Positions 53,668-63,119 of a stretch of DNA of 64,000 bases are shown here, piece after piece (the first letter of the stretch is position 1; every line of letters begins with the position of its first letter). Both the position numbers and the translations under genes were made by a program. The notes under the pieces are model-generated. The model saw only the letters and a list, made by a program, of their open reading frames with translations, had not been told where the DNA came from and did no database searches. Origin of the DNA: an uncultured Alphaproteobacteria bacterium (GTDB taxonomy: Bacteria > Pseudomonadota > Alphaproteobacteria > HIMB59); NCBI GenBank assembly GCA_902527045.1, contig CABZNL010000002.1, positions 1-64,000 on the forward strand, in the 5' to 3' direction.

Positions 53668-56170
53668 CTTTAAGTATCTTTTCAACATCTTCAATTGTTA
53701 AATTTTCACCATCATAATCTGGTGGAATTTTGTAGTTCATTATTCCTATCTTAAAATAATATTTTCCAGATTTACCTTTATAAAGGTTAGCTCTTTGCTT
53801 TCTTCTTTTTAGTACACCTATTTCTCTAACTTTATTTGTAGGTTTATTTTTTTTTATATTAATTAATTCGACAGCTTGATCTAAACCAATTTCTAAAACA
53901 TCATATTTTCTTCCCAAAGATGCATAAATATCTTGGTATTTAACATACGGTCCATATGCACCTATGTTTGCTATAACTGGATCTTCGCTGTCAGGAAAAT
54001 TTCCAAGAGTGATAGGTAGTTTGATTAACTGACTGGCTATATTCATACCTATTGTATTTTGATCATAACTTTTTGGAAGAGTTACCCTTTTAGGTTTATC
54101 TTCATCTATTTCTTTTCCTAACTGGAGATAATAACCATAAGGACCTAAATGAACTGCTATTTCTTTTTTAGAGTCAGCATCTATTCCTAAAGTTCTAGGA
54201 AAAGTAATGATTTCATCTCCTTCGCGATTTTTAGGATTTACCTCTTTTACAAAGGCACCAATAGAAATTGTAAATTTACATTCAGGATAGTTAGAACATC
54301 CAATAAATCCACCCATTTTTCCTACCTTAACACCCAAGTTCCCTTCACAATTTTCAGTATTAGCCCAAGATGAGCATTTGATATCAATGTCTCCACCAAT
54401 TTTTCTAAAAATTACAGGAGATAGTTCATCATTTATTACGTCTATGACTTCTCTATTGGGCTTACCCATTACTTCATTTATGAAAAATTCAAAATCTTTC
54501 CAGAAATTTAAAACTATATTTTTCCATTCTGCTTTATCTGCAGCAACATCATCAAGTTGGTTTTCTAAATCAGCGGTAAACTTATATTCAAGAAATTTTT
54601 TAAAGTAGTTACATAAAAATACATTAACTACTCTACCACGATCATTAAGGATAAATGATTTCCCACTTTTCAAAACATACCCTCTATTAACAATGGTTTG
54701 GATTATAGAGGCATATGTTGAAGGCCTTCCAATTTCTAGTTCTTCTAATTTTTTAACAAGACTAGCATCAGTGTATCTTGAAGGAGGAGAAGTAAATGAT
54801 TCGAGTGCTTCAACTTCATTTACAACATACTTATCATTTTCTTTTATATTTTCTAATAATGAAATGATCTGTTCTTCATCATCTTCTTGAAGATTATAAA
54901 CTTTTTTATATCCATCAAAAATTAACTTACCAAGCGTAGCTTTTAAAGTTATATTTTTCTCTACACAGTCAATTTGAAGTGTATTTTGGTTAGTTTCAGC
55001 ACTTGACATTTGAGAAGCTATAGTTCTTTTCCAAATTAAATCATAGAGTTTGAATTGTTCTTCATTTAAAAAGTCTTTAATGTCATTTGGTTTTATAGAA
55101 ATATCAGTTGGTCTTATTGCTTCGTGAGCTTCTTGAGCATTTTTTTTCCTAGACTTATAATCAATGGGCTTATCAGGTAAATACTTATCACCATACTCCT
55201 TTAATATATTTTCTCTTATTGTATCAATCGAGTCTTTTGAAAGTGTAATGCTATCTGTTCTCATGTATGTTACAAGGGCTATAGTTTCTTTATTTATATC
55301 TATACCCATGTATAGACCCTGAGCGATAGTCATTGTTTGACTAGCACTAAAGTTTAGTTGACTATTTGCAGTTTGTTGTAAAGTTGAGGTATTAAAAGGT
55401 GCTTTCGGTTTACGAGATATTGTTCTTTCATCAATTTTTCTGATGAAAAAACTATTTGATTTCAAATAATTTTTAGCTTTATTAGCTAAAGCTTCATCTC
55501 TAAAGAAAAGTTTATCAACTTTTTTACCTTCTAAACTAATGATTGAAGTATCAAGCTTTGCGCCATTAATTTCCCCGTGAACATTTATTTTATAGAATTT
55601 CTCAGGCTCAAACTGCTCTATCTCAATCTCTTTTTCATAGATAAGTCTAACTGCTACTGATTGGACTCTCCCTGCAGATCGACTCCCTGGCATTTTCCTC
55701 CAGAGCACAGGAGATAAACTGTATCCTGCTAAATAATCTAAACTTCTTCGAGCTAAATAAGCCGAAACAAGATTATCATCTACTTTTCTAGCTTCATCAA
55801 AACTTTTTATTACTGCATTTTTAGTAATTTCGTTAAATGTTATTCTTTCAAATTTATTTTTATCTATTTTTTTTTCTAATGACTTAACTAGGTGCCATGT
55901 TATTGCCTCACCTTCTCTGTCTGGATCAGTGGCTAAATAAATTTTTTCGTATCCTTCAGCTTTTTTTTCAATACCATTAAGCATTTTAAGTCCTGCTGCC
56001 GTGGTTTCCCAATTAAGTTCGACGTCACTATAGTCTTCGGTAACTTTGACTCCATCTTTTTTAGCTAAATCTCTGAAATGACCCACAGTTGCTATGACTT
56101 CAAAATCATTACCAAGATATTTATTAATTGTTTTGGCTTTAGCTGGTGATTCTACTACTAGCAAGTTCAT
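53657..56170 (-). CDS. topA: DNA topoisomerase I
   Basis: 837 aa; Toprim MNLLVVESPAKAKTINKYLG, ATDPDREGEAI, TYMRTDSITLS, IGRPSTYASIIQTI. Confidence 0.97.
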   Translation of the reverse strand: MNLLVVESPAKAKTINKYLGNDFEVIATVGHFRDLAKKDGVKVTEDYSDVELNWETTAAGLKMLNGIEKKAEGYEKIYLATDPDREGEAITWHLVKSLEKKIDKNKFERITFNEITKNAVIKSFDEARKVDDNLVSAYLARRSLDYLAGYSLSPVLWRKMPGSRSAGRVQSVAVRLIYEKEIEIEQFEPEKFYKINVHGEINGAKLDTSIISLEGKKVDKLFFRDEALANKAKNYLKSNSFFIRKIDERTISRKPKAPFNTSTLQQTANSQLNFSASQTMTIAQGLYMGIDINKETIALVTYMRTDSITLSKDSIDTIRENILKEYGDKYLPDKPIDYKSRKKNAQEAHEAIRPTDISIKPNDIKDFLNEEQFKLYDLIWKRTIASQMSSAETNQNTLQIDCVEKNITLKATLGKLIFDGYKKVYNLQEDDEEQIISLLENIKENDKYVVNEVEALESFTSPPSRYTDASLVKKLEELEIGRPSTYASIIQTIVNRGYVLKSGKSFILNDRGRVVNVFLCNYFKKFLEYKFTADLENQLDDVAADKAEWKNIVLNFWKDFEFFINEVMGKPNREVIDVINDELSPVIFRKIGGDIDIKCSSWANTENCEGNLGVKVGKMGGFIGCSNYPECKFTISIGAFVKEVNPKNREGDEIITFPRTLGIDADSKKEIAVHLGPYGYYLQLGKEIDEDKPKRVTLPKSYDQNTIGMNIASQLIKLPITLGNFPDSEDPVIANIGAYGPYVKYQDIYASLGRKYDVLEIGLDQAVELINIKKNKPTNKVREIGVLKRRKQRANLYKGKSGKYYFKIGIMNYKIPPDYDGENLTIEDVEKILKASR

Positions 56171-56172
56171 AA

Positions 56173-56757
56173 CTATAAATTTATTTTATTTTCTTCGCCT
56201 TTAATTAATCTTTTAATATTTGAACTATGTTTAAAAAATATTAAAAGAAAAATTACAAACACTAATCCTTTTTCTAAGTTGCCATAAATAAAAACTAATT
56301 GATAAATTGTCAAAAGAAATATTGATAAAAGAGCACCGAGAGATGAGAGTTTACTAAATTTTACAGTAAAAAACCATATGATCATTGCTAAAATAGTTGG
56401 AATAGGTAACAAAAATAAACTTCCACCAAAATAACAAGCAACACCTTTTCCTCCCTTAAAATTAAGCCAAATTGGAAAGATATGCCCAATTATAGAAAAA
56501 AGAAAAATCAAATATTTATATTCAAAGTAATAATCAGGGCTAATGTATAAAATAGCTAATAAAACAATTATAGGTTTAATACCATCCAACAAAAGAACAG
56601 CAACCCCAGCCTTTTTTGATACGCTTCTATACACATTCGTAGCACCAATATTACCTGATCCTGTTTGAGTGATATCTTTGTTGGTTAAAAACTTCGTTAA
56701 CAATTTACCAAAGGGAATAGAGCCCACTAAATAAGCAAAAGATAATTCTAGAAACAT
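56173..56757 (-). CDS. plsY: Glycerol-3-phosphate acyltransferase PlsY
   Basis: 194 aa; YLVGSIPFGKLL, GSGNIGATNVYR, LNFKGGKGVACYFG. Confidence 0.95.
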   Translation of the reverse strand: MFLELSFAYLVGSIPFGKLLTKFLTNKDITQTGSGNIGATNVYRSVSKKAGVAVLLLDGIKPIIVLLAILYISPDYYFEYKYLIFLFSIIGHIFPIWLNFKGGKGVACYFGGSLFLLPIPTILAMIIWFFTVKFSKLSSLGALLSIFLLTIYQLVFIYGNLEKGLVFVIFLLIFFKHSSNIKRLIKGEENKINL

Positions 56758-57650
56758 TACCTAAGGATATACTGTAAACAAGCCATTCTAAGATAGACTC
56801 CCATTTCAACTTGTTTCAAAATTAAGGATTTAGGATAATTGTCTAAAACATCATCACTAATTTCTATATTTCTATTTACAGGGCCAGGATGCATCAAGTA
56901 AGGCTTATTCAATAGGTGTTTATTTTGTAAACAAAATTCTTTTTTAAAGGAACTCATCATATTCTTTGCACCCTTAGGAATTCTCTCCTTTTGAACTCTT
57001 AGCATCATTAAGATATCAAGCTCTTTGAGAGAGTTTAGATTCTTATGAAAAATTATTTTATTATTAATTTTTTTTAAATCCTCCCTATCTAAAAAATATG
57101 TAGGAGCAATTATATTTATTTCATATCCTAATTTAGAGAGAAGCTTAATATTTGAGTGAGCCACTCTGCTGTGTTTTATATCTCCACATATACCTATTTT
57201 AATTTTTTTCTTATTAAAAATTTCTCTTATAACACAATAATCTAGGAGCGCTTGTGTAGGATGTTCATTGGTTCCATCTCCAGCATTTATTACAGGTATC
57301 TTGCTTCTCTTTCCTATTTCCATAGGTGAAAAATTATTTTTATCTCTTATAATTAAGACATCTGGTTTCATACTCATTAAAGTATCCATTGTGTCCTTAA
57401 AAGACTCACCTTTAGACAGAGAACTTTTTTCAAAATTAATATTAATTGAATTATAACCTAGGTTTTTAGAAGCTAGCTCAAAACTAATTGTTGTTCTCGT
57501 AGAGGGCTCTAAAAATAAGTTAAAAATATTTTTTGGTTTATTTTCTAAAATTCTTTTTTTTGAATTCTTAAATTTTATAGCTTTCTCAGCAATTGATTGA
57601 ATATCTTTAGCTGACAGATCGTCTATTGAAGTGATCTTTCTATTTACCAC
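56757..57650 (-). CDS. pyrB: Aspartate carbamoyltransferase catalytic subunit
   Basis: 297 aa; FLEPSTRTTISFELASKNLG, GDGTNEHPTQALLD, MHPGPVNRNIEI. Confidence 0.96.
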   Translation of the reverse strand: MVNRKITSIDDLSAKDIQSIAEKAIKFKNSKKRILENKPKNIFNLFLEPSTRTTISFELASKNLGYNSININFEKSSLSKGESFKDTMDTLMSMKPDVLIIRDKNNFSPMEIGKRSKIPVINAGDGTNEHPTQALLDYCVIREIFNKKKIKIGICGDIKHSRVAHSNIKLLSKLGYEINIIAPTYFLDREDLKKINNKIIFHKNLNSLKELDILMMLRVQKERIPKGAKNMMSSFKKEFCLQNKHLLNKPYLMHPGPVNRNIEISDDVLDNYPKSLILKQVEMGVYLRMACLQYILR

Positions 57651-58086
57651 TAGGGGAGTTTCTATACAAAGTTAGAAAATCATCAAGTATTAAACATGCA
57701 CTCTTTTCATGAATATTTGTTTTTTCGGATTTTCTTGTTGATTTATAGGGTTTACTGCTCAATCTCTCATCAATAAACAAAATTGGGCAAGACACGATAT
57801 CTTCTAAATTCTGTGAGAATTTTTCTACATTTTTAACCATTTTGGATATAGAACCATCAAGATGATATGGCTTACCAATTATAATACCGTGAATATTTTC
57901 ATTGGTAATAATCTCACCAATATTTTCAAATAATAATTTCTCGCTAAAAGTTCCATATGGAATAGAAATAATATTAGATGGATCGCTTATTGCTATTCCA
58001 ATATGTTTTAATCCAAAATCTATAGCAATAAATTTTTTGGTATAATTATTGCTTAGAAGAAAATCTGATATAGTATCGACGACCAT
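57640..58086 (-). CDS. ruvX: Putative pre-16S rRNA nuclease RuvX/YqgF
   Basis: 148 aa; FIAIDFGLKHIGIAISDP, GIIIGKPYHLDGS, FIDERLSS. Confidence 0.9.
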   Translation of the reverse strand: MVVDTISDFLLSNNYTKKFIAIDFGLKHIGIAISDPSNIISIPYGTFSEKLLFENIGEIITNENIHGIIIGKPYHLDGSISKMVKNVEKFSQNLEDIVSCPILFIDERLSSKPYKSTRKSEKTNIHEKSACLILDDFLTLYRNSPSGK

Positions 58087-58087
58087 T

Positions 58088-58369
58088 ATGAGTGATATAG
58101 ATATTAAAAGAATTTCTTATTTAGCAAAGCTAAAATTACCACATGAAAAAGAGGAATTTTATGCCAATTCCCTAAAAGATATAATCAAATGGGTTGATAA
58201 TCTTAAAAAGATTGACACTAGTGAGATAGAACCTTTACACAATGTTACAGAAAAGACAGTATCGATTAGAACAGATGAAATAAACAAGAGTAATTCTGTT
58301 GACGATGTATTAAGTAATGCTCCAGAAAGAGCTCAGAATTTTTTTAAAGTCCCAAAAGTAGTTGAGTAA
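58088..58369 (+). CDS. gatC: Asp-tRNA(Asn)/Glu-tRNA(Gln) amidotransferase subunit C
   Basis: ORF from 58049; start at MSDIDIKRISYLAKLKL (58088) preferred. MSDIDIKRISYLAKLKL, IEPLHNV. Confidence 0.92.
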   Translation: MSDIDIKRISYLAKLKLPHEKEEFYANSLKDIIKWVDNLKKIDTSEIEPLHNVTEKTVSIRTDEINKSNSVDDVLSNAPERAQNFFKVPKVVE

Positions 58370-59815
58370 GTGAAAAGTTCAATTAGTCATATTAAAGATT
58401 CTCTAAGAGATAAAAAAATAAGTGTTGAAGAACTTTATGATGAGTTTTTAATAAAAGCCAAATCAAGTAAAACTAATAGCTTTAATTTATTGTTGGATAA
58501 AGAGAATAATATTCTATCAATTAAAGAGTCTCAAAAAAGATATGAAAATGGAAATCCATTGCCCTTGGATGGTATTCCTCTAGGTATTAAAGATTTGTTT
58601 TGTACAAAGGGTATTAGAACCACGGCCTCATCTAAAATTCTTAGCAATTTTACTCCTAATTACGAATCTTTTGTAACGCAAAAACTATTAGATGACGGTT
58701 CAATTTTTATTGGAAAAAATAATTGTGATGAATTTGCAATGGGTTCCTCAAATGAGACTAGTTTTTTTGGACCAGTCAAAAATCCATGGAAAAATAAAAA
58801 TGTCCCAACTGATGATCTTGTACCTGGTGGCTCTTCAGGTGGATCTGCTGCTGCTGTAGCTGAGGGCACTTGCGTCGCATCAATGGGAACAGATACTGGT
58901 GGATCAATTAGACAACCAGCTAGCTTGTGCGGAATTGTTGGCCTAAAACCTACATTTGGATCTTGTTCTAGATGGGGAATTGTTGCTTTTGCGTCCAGTT
59001 TAGATCAGGCGGGCCCTCTCACTAACTCTGTTGAGGATGCTGCTCTAATTTTGAATTCAATAAACAAACATGATTTTAATGACACTACAAGCTCAAACCA
59101 TGTTAGAGAAGACTATTCTAATGGCATTAACGATAAATTAGATCAAAAAATTAAAATCGGTATTCCATCTGATTACCTTAAGGATGTCAGTGGAGATATT
59201 TTAAGTCAAATTGAAAACGCAAAAAAAGCACTTATTAAACATAATGTAGAATTTGAAGATGTAGAGTTTAAGACTACTGAATATGCTCTTTCAACTTATT
59301 ACATACTTGCACCTGCTGAAGCATCATCAAACTTAGCTAGATATGATGGAATACGCTTTGGAGTAAGAGAAGATGGTAAAAGTCTTGACGATATTTATTT
59401 GAATTCAAGAACAAAAGGATTTGGAAACGAAGTTACCAGAAGAATACTCATAGGAGCTTATGTATTGTCAGCCGGTTATTATGATGCTTACTATAGAAAG
59501 GCTCAAAAAGTGAGACGTTTGATCAAAGATGATTTTCAAAGAATTTTTAATGATGTTGACTTTATATTAACACCTACGACACCAAATGAGGCGTTTAAGA
59601 TAGGGAATAAACTTGATCCAATATCTATGTATAAGAATGACATTTATACGGTTCCTACAAGTCTTGCTGGCCTTCCCGGAATATCTATACCTTCAGGTTT
59701 AAGTACAAATGGCCTCCCATTAGGTATTCAGTTTATAGGAAATTATTTTGAAGAAAAAAAGCTATTACAGATAGCTGCACTTGCAGAAAAGGAATTAAAT
59801 TTCAATGAGCAATAA
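58370..59815 (+). CDS. gatA: Asp-tRNA(Asn)/Glu-tRNA(Gln) amidotransferase subunit A (GTG start)
   Basis: 481 aa; amidase signature GGSSGGSAAAVAEGTCVASMGTDTGGSIRQPAS. Confidence 0.96.
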   Translation: MKSSISHIKDSLRDKKISVEELYDEFLIKAKSSKTNSFNLLLDKENNILSIKESQKRYENGNPLPLDGIPLGIKDLFCTKGIRTTASSKILSNFTPNYESFVTQKLLDDGSIFIGKNNCDEFAMGSSNETSFFGPVKNPWKNKNVPTDDLVPGGSSGGSAAAVAEGTCVASMGTDTGGSIRQPASLCGIVGLKPTFGSCSRWGIVAFASSLDQAGPLTNSVEDAALILNSINKHDFNDTTSSNHVREDYSNGINDKLDQKIKIGIPSDYLKDVSGDILSQIENAKKALIKHNVEFEDVEFKTTEYALSTYYILAPAEASSNLARYDGIRFGVREDGKSLDDIYLNSRTKGFGNEVTRRILIGAYVLSAGYYDAYYRKAQKVRRLIKDDFQRIFNDVDFILTPTTPNEAFKIGNKLDPISMYKNDIYTVPTSLAGLPGISIPSGLSTNGLPLGIQFIGNYFEEKKLLQIAALAEKELNFNEQ

Positions 59816-61241
59816 TTGGGAAATGGTTATTGGACTTGAAGTTCACGCTCAACTTAACACTTCATCTAAGTTATTTTCATCCTCACCAAATCAATTTGGA
59901 TCTGAGCCTAATGAGAATGTAAATTTCATAGACTCTGGTATGCCCGGAATGCTCCCAGTTATGAATTTTGCTTGTATTGAAATGGCAATTAAAACTGGCT
60001 TTGCATTAAATTTTAATATCAATAAATATTCTGTATTTGAAAGAAAAAATTACTTTTATCCAGATTTACCTCAAGGGTATCAAATTAGTCAGTTTGAGTT
60101 TCCTATATTAACTGAGGGATTTATAAATATTGATAATGAAGGTAATCAAAAAAAAATTAGAATTGAAAGAGCTCATCTAGAGCAAGATGCAGGTAAAAGT
60201 ATTCATGATATTGACCCAAAATTTAGTTTTATAGACCTTAACAGAGTAGGCACACCACTTTTAGAGATTGTTTCATATCCCGATTTATCATCAGCAGAAG
60301 AGGTGGTGAGTTACATGTCCTCATTGAGGCAAGTGCTTATGTACATTGATGTATGTGATGGAAATATGCAAGAGGGCTCCTTGAGAGCTGATGTTAATTT
60401 GTCTGTTCGTAAAAAAGGTGGAGAGCTTGGAACTAGATGCGAAATTAAAAATTTAAACTCATTCAAATTTATAAGGCAAGCTATTGAATATGAATATAAA
60501 AGACAGATAGATGTTATTGAAAACGGCGGCAAAATTGAGCAAAATACAATGTTATTTGATACAAGCACAGGTGAGACTAGAGCAATGAGAAGTAAAGAAT
60601 TTTCACATGATTATCGTTATTTTCCTGACCCTGATTTATTGCCTGTAAATTTAACTCAAGATCAAATCGATAAAGTAAAGACATCAGTTGGAGAATTACC
60701 TCAAGCTAAGTTAGATAAATTTATCAAAGATTATAATGTTGATAAAGATATTGCTAAAATTATCACTGTTGAAAAACAAAATGCTATTTTGTTTGAAAAA
60801 ATGATTTCTGAAACAGATGTAAAACCAAAATTTATTGCAGCTTGGTTGGTCGGAGATATATTTGCTTTTATAAAAGAAAATAATTTAGAAGTATCTAGTT
60901 TAAATGAAAAAACTAAAGAGATTACAGATCTTCTTAAACTTGTTTCAGATGATGTAATTTCAAATAAAGCTGGCAAAGAAATTTTACCTAAAGTTTTAAA
61001 TGGTCAAGGCAAACCATCTGATATTGTAAAAGAATTAGGTCTTGAGCAAGTCTCAGACTCGGGTGAATTAGAAAAAATTATTGATGAAGCTCTAATAGGA
61101 GAGGATGAAAATATTTCAAAATTTCAAGGTGGCTCTGACAGGGTTTTAGGATATTTTGTGGGTAAATGCTTAAAAGCAACAAAAGGAAAAGGCAATCCAA
61201 AATTAATTAATAAAATTTTACTTGAAAGACTCAAGAATTAA
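59805..61241 (+). CDS. gatB: Asp-tRNA(Asn)/Glu-tRNA(Gln) amidotransferase subunit B
   Basis: 478 aa; VIGLEVHAQLNTSSKLFSSSPN, KNYFYPDLPQGYQISQ, DYRYFPDPDLLP. Confidence 0.97.
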   Translation: MSNNWEMVIGLEVHAQLNTSSKLFSSSPNQFGSEPNENVNFIDSGMPGMLPVMNFACIEMAIKTGFALNFNINKYSVFERKNYFYPDLPQGYQISQFEFPILTEGFINIDNEGNQKKIRIERAHLEQDAGKSIHDIDPKFSFIDLNRVGTPLLEIVSYPDLSSAEEVVSYMSSLRQVLMYIDVCDGNMQEGSLRADVNLSVRKKGGELGTRCEIKNLNSFKFIRQAIEYEYKRQIDVIENGGKIEQNTMLFDTSTGETRAMRSKEFSHDYRYFPDPDLLPVNLTQDQIDKVKTSVGELPQAKLDKFIKDYNVDKDIAKIITVEKQNAILFEKMISETDVKPKFIAAWLVGDIFAFIKENNLEVSSLNEKTKEITDLLKLVSDDVISNKAGKEILPKVLNGQGKPSDIVKELGLEQVSDSGELEKIIDEALIGEDENISKFQGGSDRVLGYFVGKCLKATKGKGNPKLINKILLERLKN

Positions 61242-61332
61242 CTATTATTCAATACCTATATAAATTTTAAGAATGACAATTCTTTTTATTTGACTATATT
61301 TCGGCTACTATTTTGGCTATATATATGCTTAA

Positions 61333-61424
61333 GGAGAGGTGGGTGAGTGGCTGAAACCAGCGGTTTGCTAAACCGCCGTACGACGCAAGTTGTACCGAGG
61401 GTTCGAATCCCTCTCTCTCCGCCA
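61333..61424 (+). tRNA. tRNA-Ser (GCT), 3' CCA encoded
   Basis: Long-variable-arm cloverleaf; anticodon loop TTGCTAA. Confidence 0.95.
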
Positions 61425-61469
61425 TAAAAAAAACCTATATATTTGTTAGAAAAATAGTAAAAAATAAGA

Positions 61470-62342
61470 ATGCTTAAAGGATCTATACCAGCAATAATCA
61501 CTCCTTTTTCAGATGGAGAAGTTGATTATGATTGTTTCGAACAGCTTTTAAAATGGCAAATTAAAAGTGGAATTTCTGGAGTTACAGTTTGCGGAACTAC
61601 TGGTGAGTCTCCAACACTCTCTCACGATGAACATATGCAATTGGTTGAATTTGCAATTAAGGTAGCCTCAAAAAAAATACCTGTAATTGCTGGGACAGGA
61701 TCTAACTCCACTAAAGAGGCAATTGAATTTACCAAACACGCATATAATGCTGGCGCAAACTACGGATTAGTAGTTACACCATATTACAATAAGCCAAATC
61801 AGACAGGCCTTATAAATCATTTTAAAAAAATAGCAAAAGTATCACCTTTAAAACAACTTATTTACAATATCCCTGGAAGATCAATAGTAGATTTGTCTTT
61901 TGATAGCTTCAAACAACTTAATAAAATATCTAACATCGTTGGTATAAAGGATGCTTCTAATGATATGTCCAGACCTCTGATAATGAGAACTTTTATGAAA
62001 AAAGATTTTAATTATTTGTCAGGTGAAGATGGAACAATAGCTGGATTTCTTGCTCAAGGCGGTCATGGTTGTATATCAGTGACAGCTAATGTAGCGCCAA
62101 AATTAACATCGATGCTACACTATTATTGGCAAAAAAAGAATTATAAAGAATTTGATAGAGTAAACTTAAGGTTGGCATCTTTATCAAAAATATTATTTGC
62201 TGAACCTAACCCTACACCAGCAAAGTATGCACTTTCTTTAATGGGTAAATGTAAAGCTGACATTAGAGAACCTCTGTATGAGCTTAGTCCTGAAACAAAA
62301 AAGCAATTAAGAAAAACAATTAAAGATTTAAATTTTATCTAA
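61470..62342 (+). CDS. dapA: 4-hydroxy-tetrahydrodipicolinate synthase
   Basis: 290 aa; GVTVCGTTGESPTLSHDEH, VTPYYNKPNQTGL, YNIPGRS. Confidence 0.95.
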   Translation: MLKGSIPAIITPFSDGEVDYDCFEQLLKWQIKSGISGVTVCGTTGESPTLSHDEHMQLVEFAIKVASKKIPVIAGTGSNSTKEAIEFTKHAYNAGANYGLVVTPYYNKPNQTGLINHFKKIAKVSPLKQLIYNIPGRSIVDLSFDSFKQLNKISNIVGIKDASNDMSRPLIMRTFMKKDFNYLSGEDGTIAGFLAQGGHGCISVTANVAPKLTSMLHYYWQKKNYKEFDRVNLRLASLSKILFAEPNPTPAKYALSLMGKCKADIREPLYELSPETKKQLRKTIKDLNFI

Positions 62343-62783
62343 TTGTCTATTCAAAATCGTAGAGCAAAATTTGATTATGAAATAAAAGAGACCTACGTAG
62401 CTGGTATTGTTCTTGAAAGCAATGAGGTCAAACCTTTAAGAAACGGGAAAGCTTCTATTCAATCAAGTTTTATAAACGAACAAAAAGGTGAAATTTATAT
62501 TAATAACTTTGAAATTATCTCCAGAGACAAGAATTTCGACCTTAAAAAGAAAACTAGATCAATAAAAAAACTTCTTTTAAATAAAAGAGAAATAAAAAAA
62601 ATTCTTGGTATGTTGACCACTAAAGGTTTTACAGCAGTTCCTATGGAGATATTTTTTAATGACAAAGGTCTTGCAAAAGTGAGATTTGGATTAGGAGTTG
62701 GTAAAAAGAAATATGATAAAAGAGATACTATTAAGCAAAGGGAGTGGGACAGGAAAAAACAAAGAATTATAAAGCAACAATAA
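62343..62783 (+). CDS. smpB: SsrA-binding protein SmpB (TTG start)
   Basis: 146 aa; [62 protein letters not shown]. Confidence 0.96.
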   Translation: MSIQNRRAKFDYEIKETYVAGIVLESNEVKPLRNGKASIQSSFINEQKGEIYINNFEIISRDKNFDLKKKTRSIKKLLLNKREIKKILGMLTTKGFTAVPMEIFFNDKGLAKVRFGLGVGKKKYDKRDTIKQREWDRKKQRIIKQQ

Positions 62784-62788
62784 TTTTC

Positions 62789-62817
62789 TTGTATTTTCAT
62801 CTACTTTTTCATATAAA
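62789..62817 (+). promoter_or_regulatory. Candidate rpoZ promoter TTGTAT-17-TATAAA
   Basis: Hexamers at 17-nt spacing; -10 ends 6 nt before the rpoZ ATG. Confidence 0.4.
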
Positions 62818-62823
62818 ACTCAC

Positions 62824-63090
62824 ATGGCAAGAGTTACAGTAGAAGATTGTACTAAAAACGTTGATAGTCTTTTCGACTTAGTATTATTGGCTTCACATAG
62901 GGCTAAAGTCCTAAACGCTGGCAATGAAGCACAAGTTCCACTAGATAATGACAAAAGCACAGTAATAGCTTTGAGAGAAATAGCTGATGAGAAAATCAGT
63001 GTAGGGGATGTCAAAGAAGACATTATTAAAAGCTACCAACTTGTTCAGGAAAAAGAAGAAGAAAACGAAGACCATCTTCTTGAAGATTAA
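62824..63090 (+). CDS. rpoZ: DNA-directed RNA polymerase omega subunit
   Basis: 88 aa; [45 protein letters not shown]. Confidence 0.95.
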   Translation: MARVTVEDCTKNVDSLFDLVLLASHRAKVLNAGNEAQVPLDNDKSTVIALREIADEKISVGDVKEDIIKSYQLVQEKEEENEDHLLED

Positions 63091-63119
63091 AAATTAAATT
63101 TAGTTTATGATTTTAACTG

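Noticed and set aside
61286-61501. 71-aa minus-strand ORF containing GGERGIRTLGT
   Set aside because: Known artefact type: antisense translation across the tRNA-Ser gene; no coding support.
62343-62823. Possible tmRNA (ssrA) adjacent to smpB
   Set aside because: Only about 40 nt separate smpB and rpoZ; no tRNA-like ends or tag ORF.
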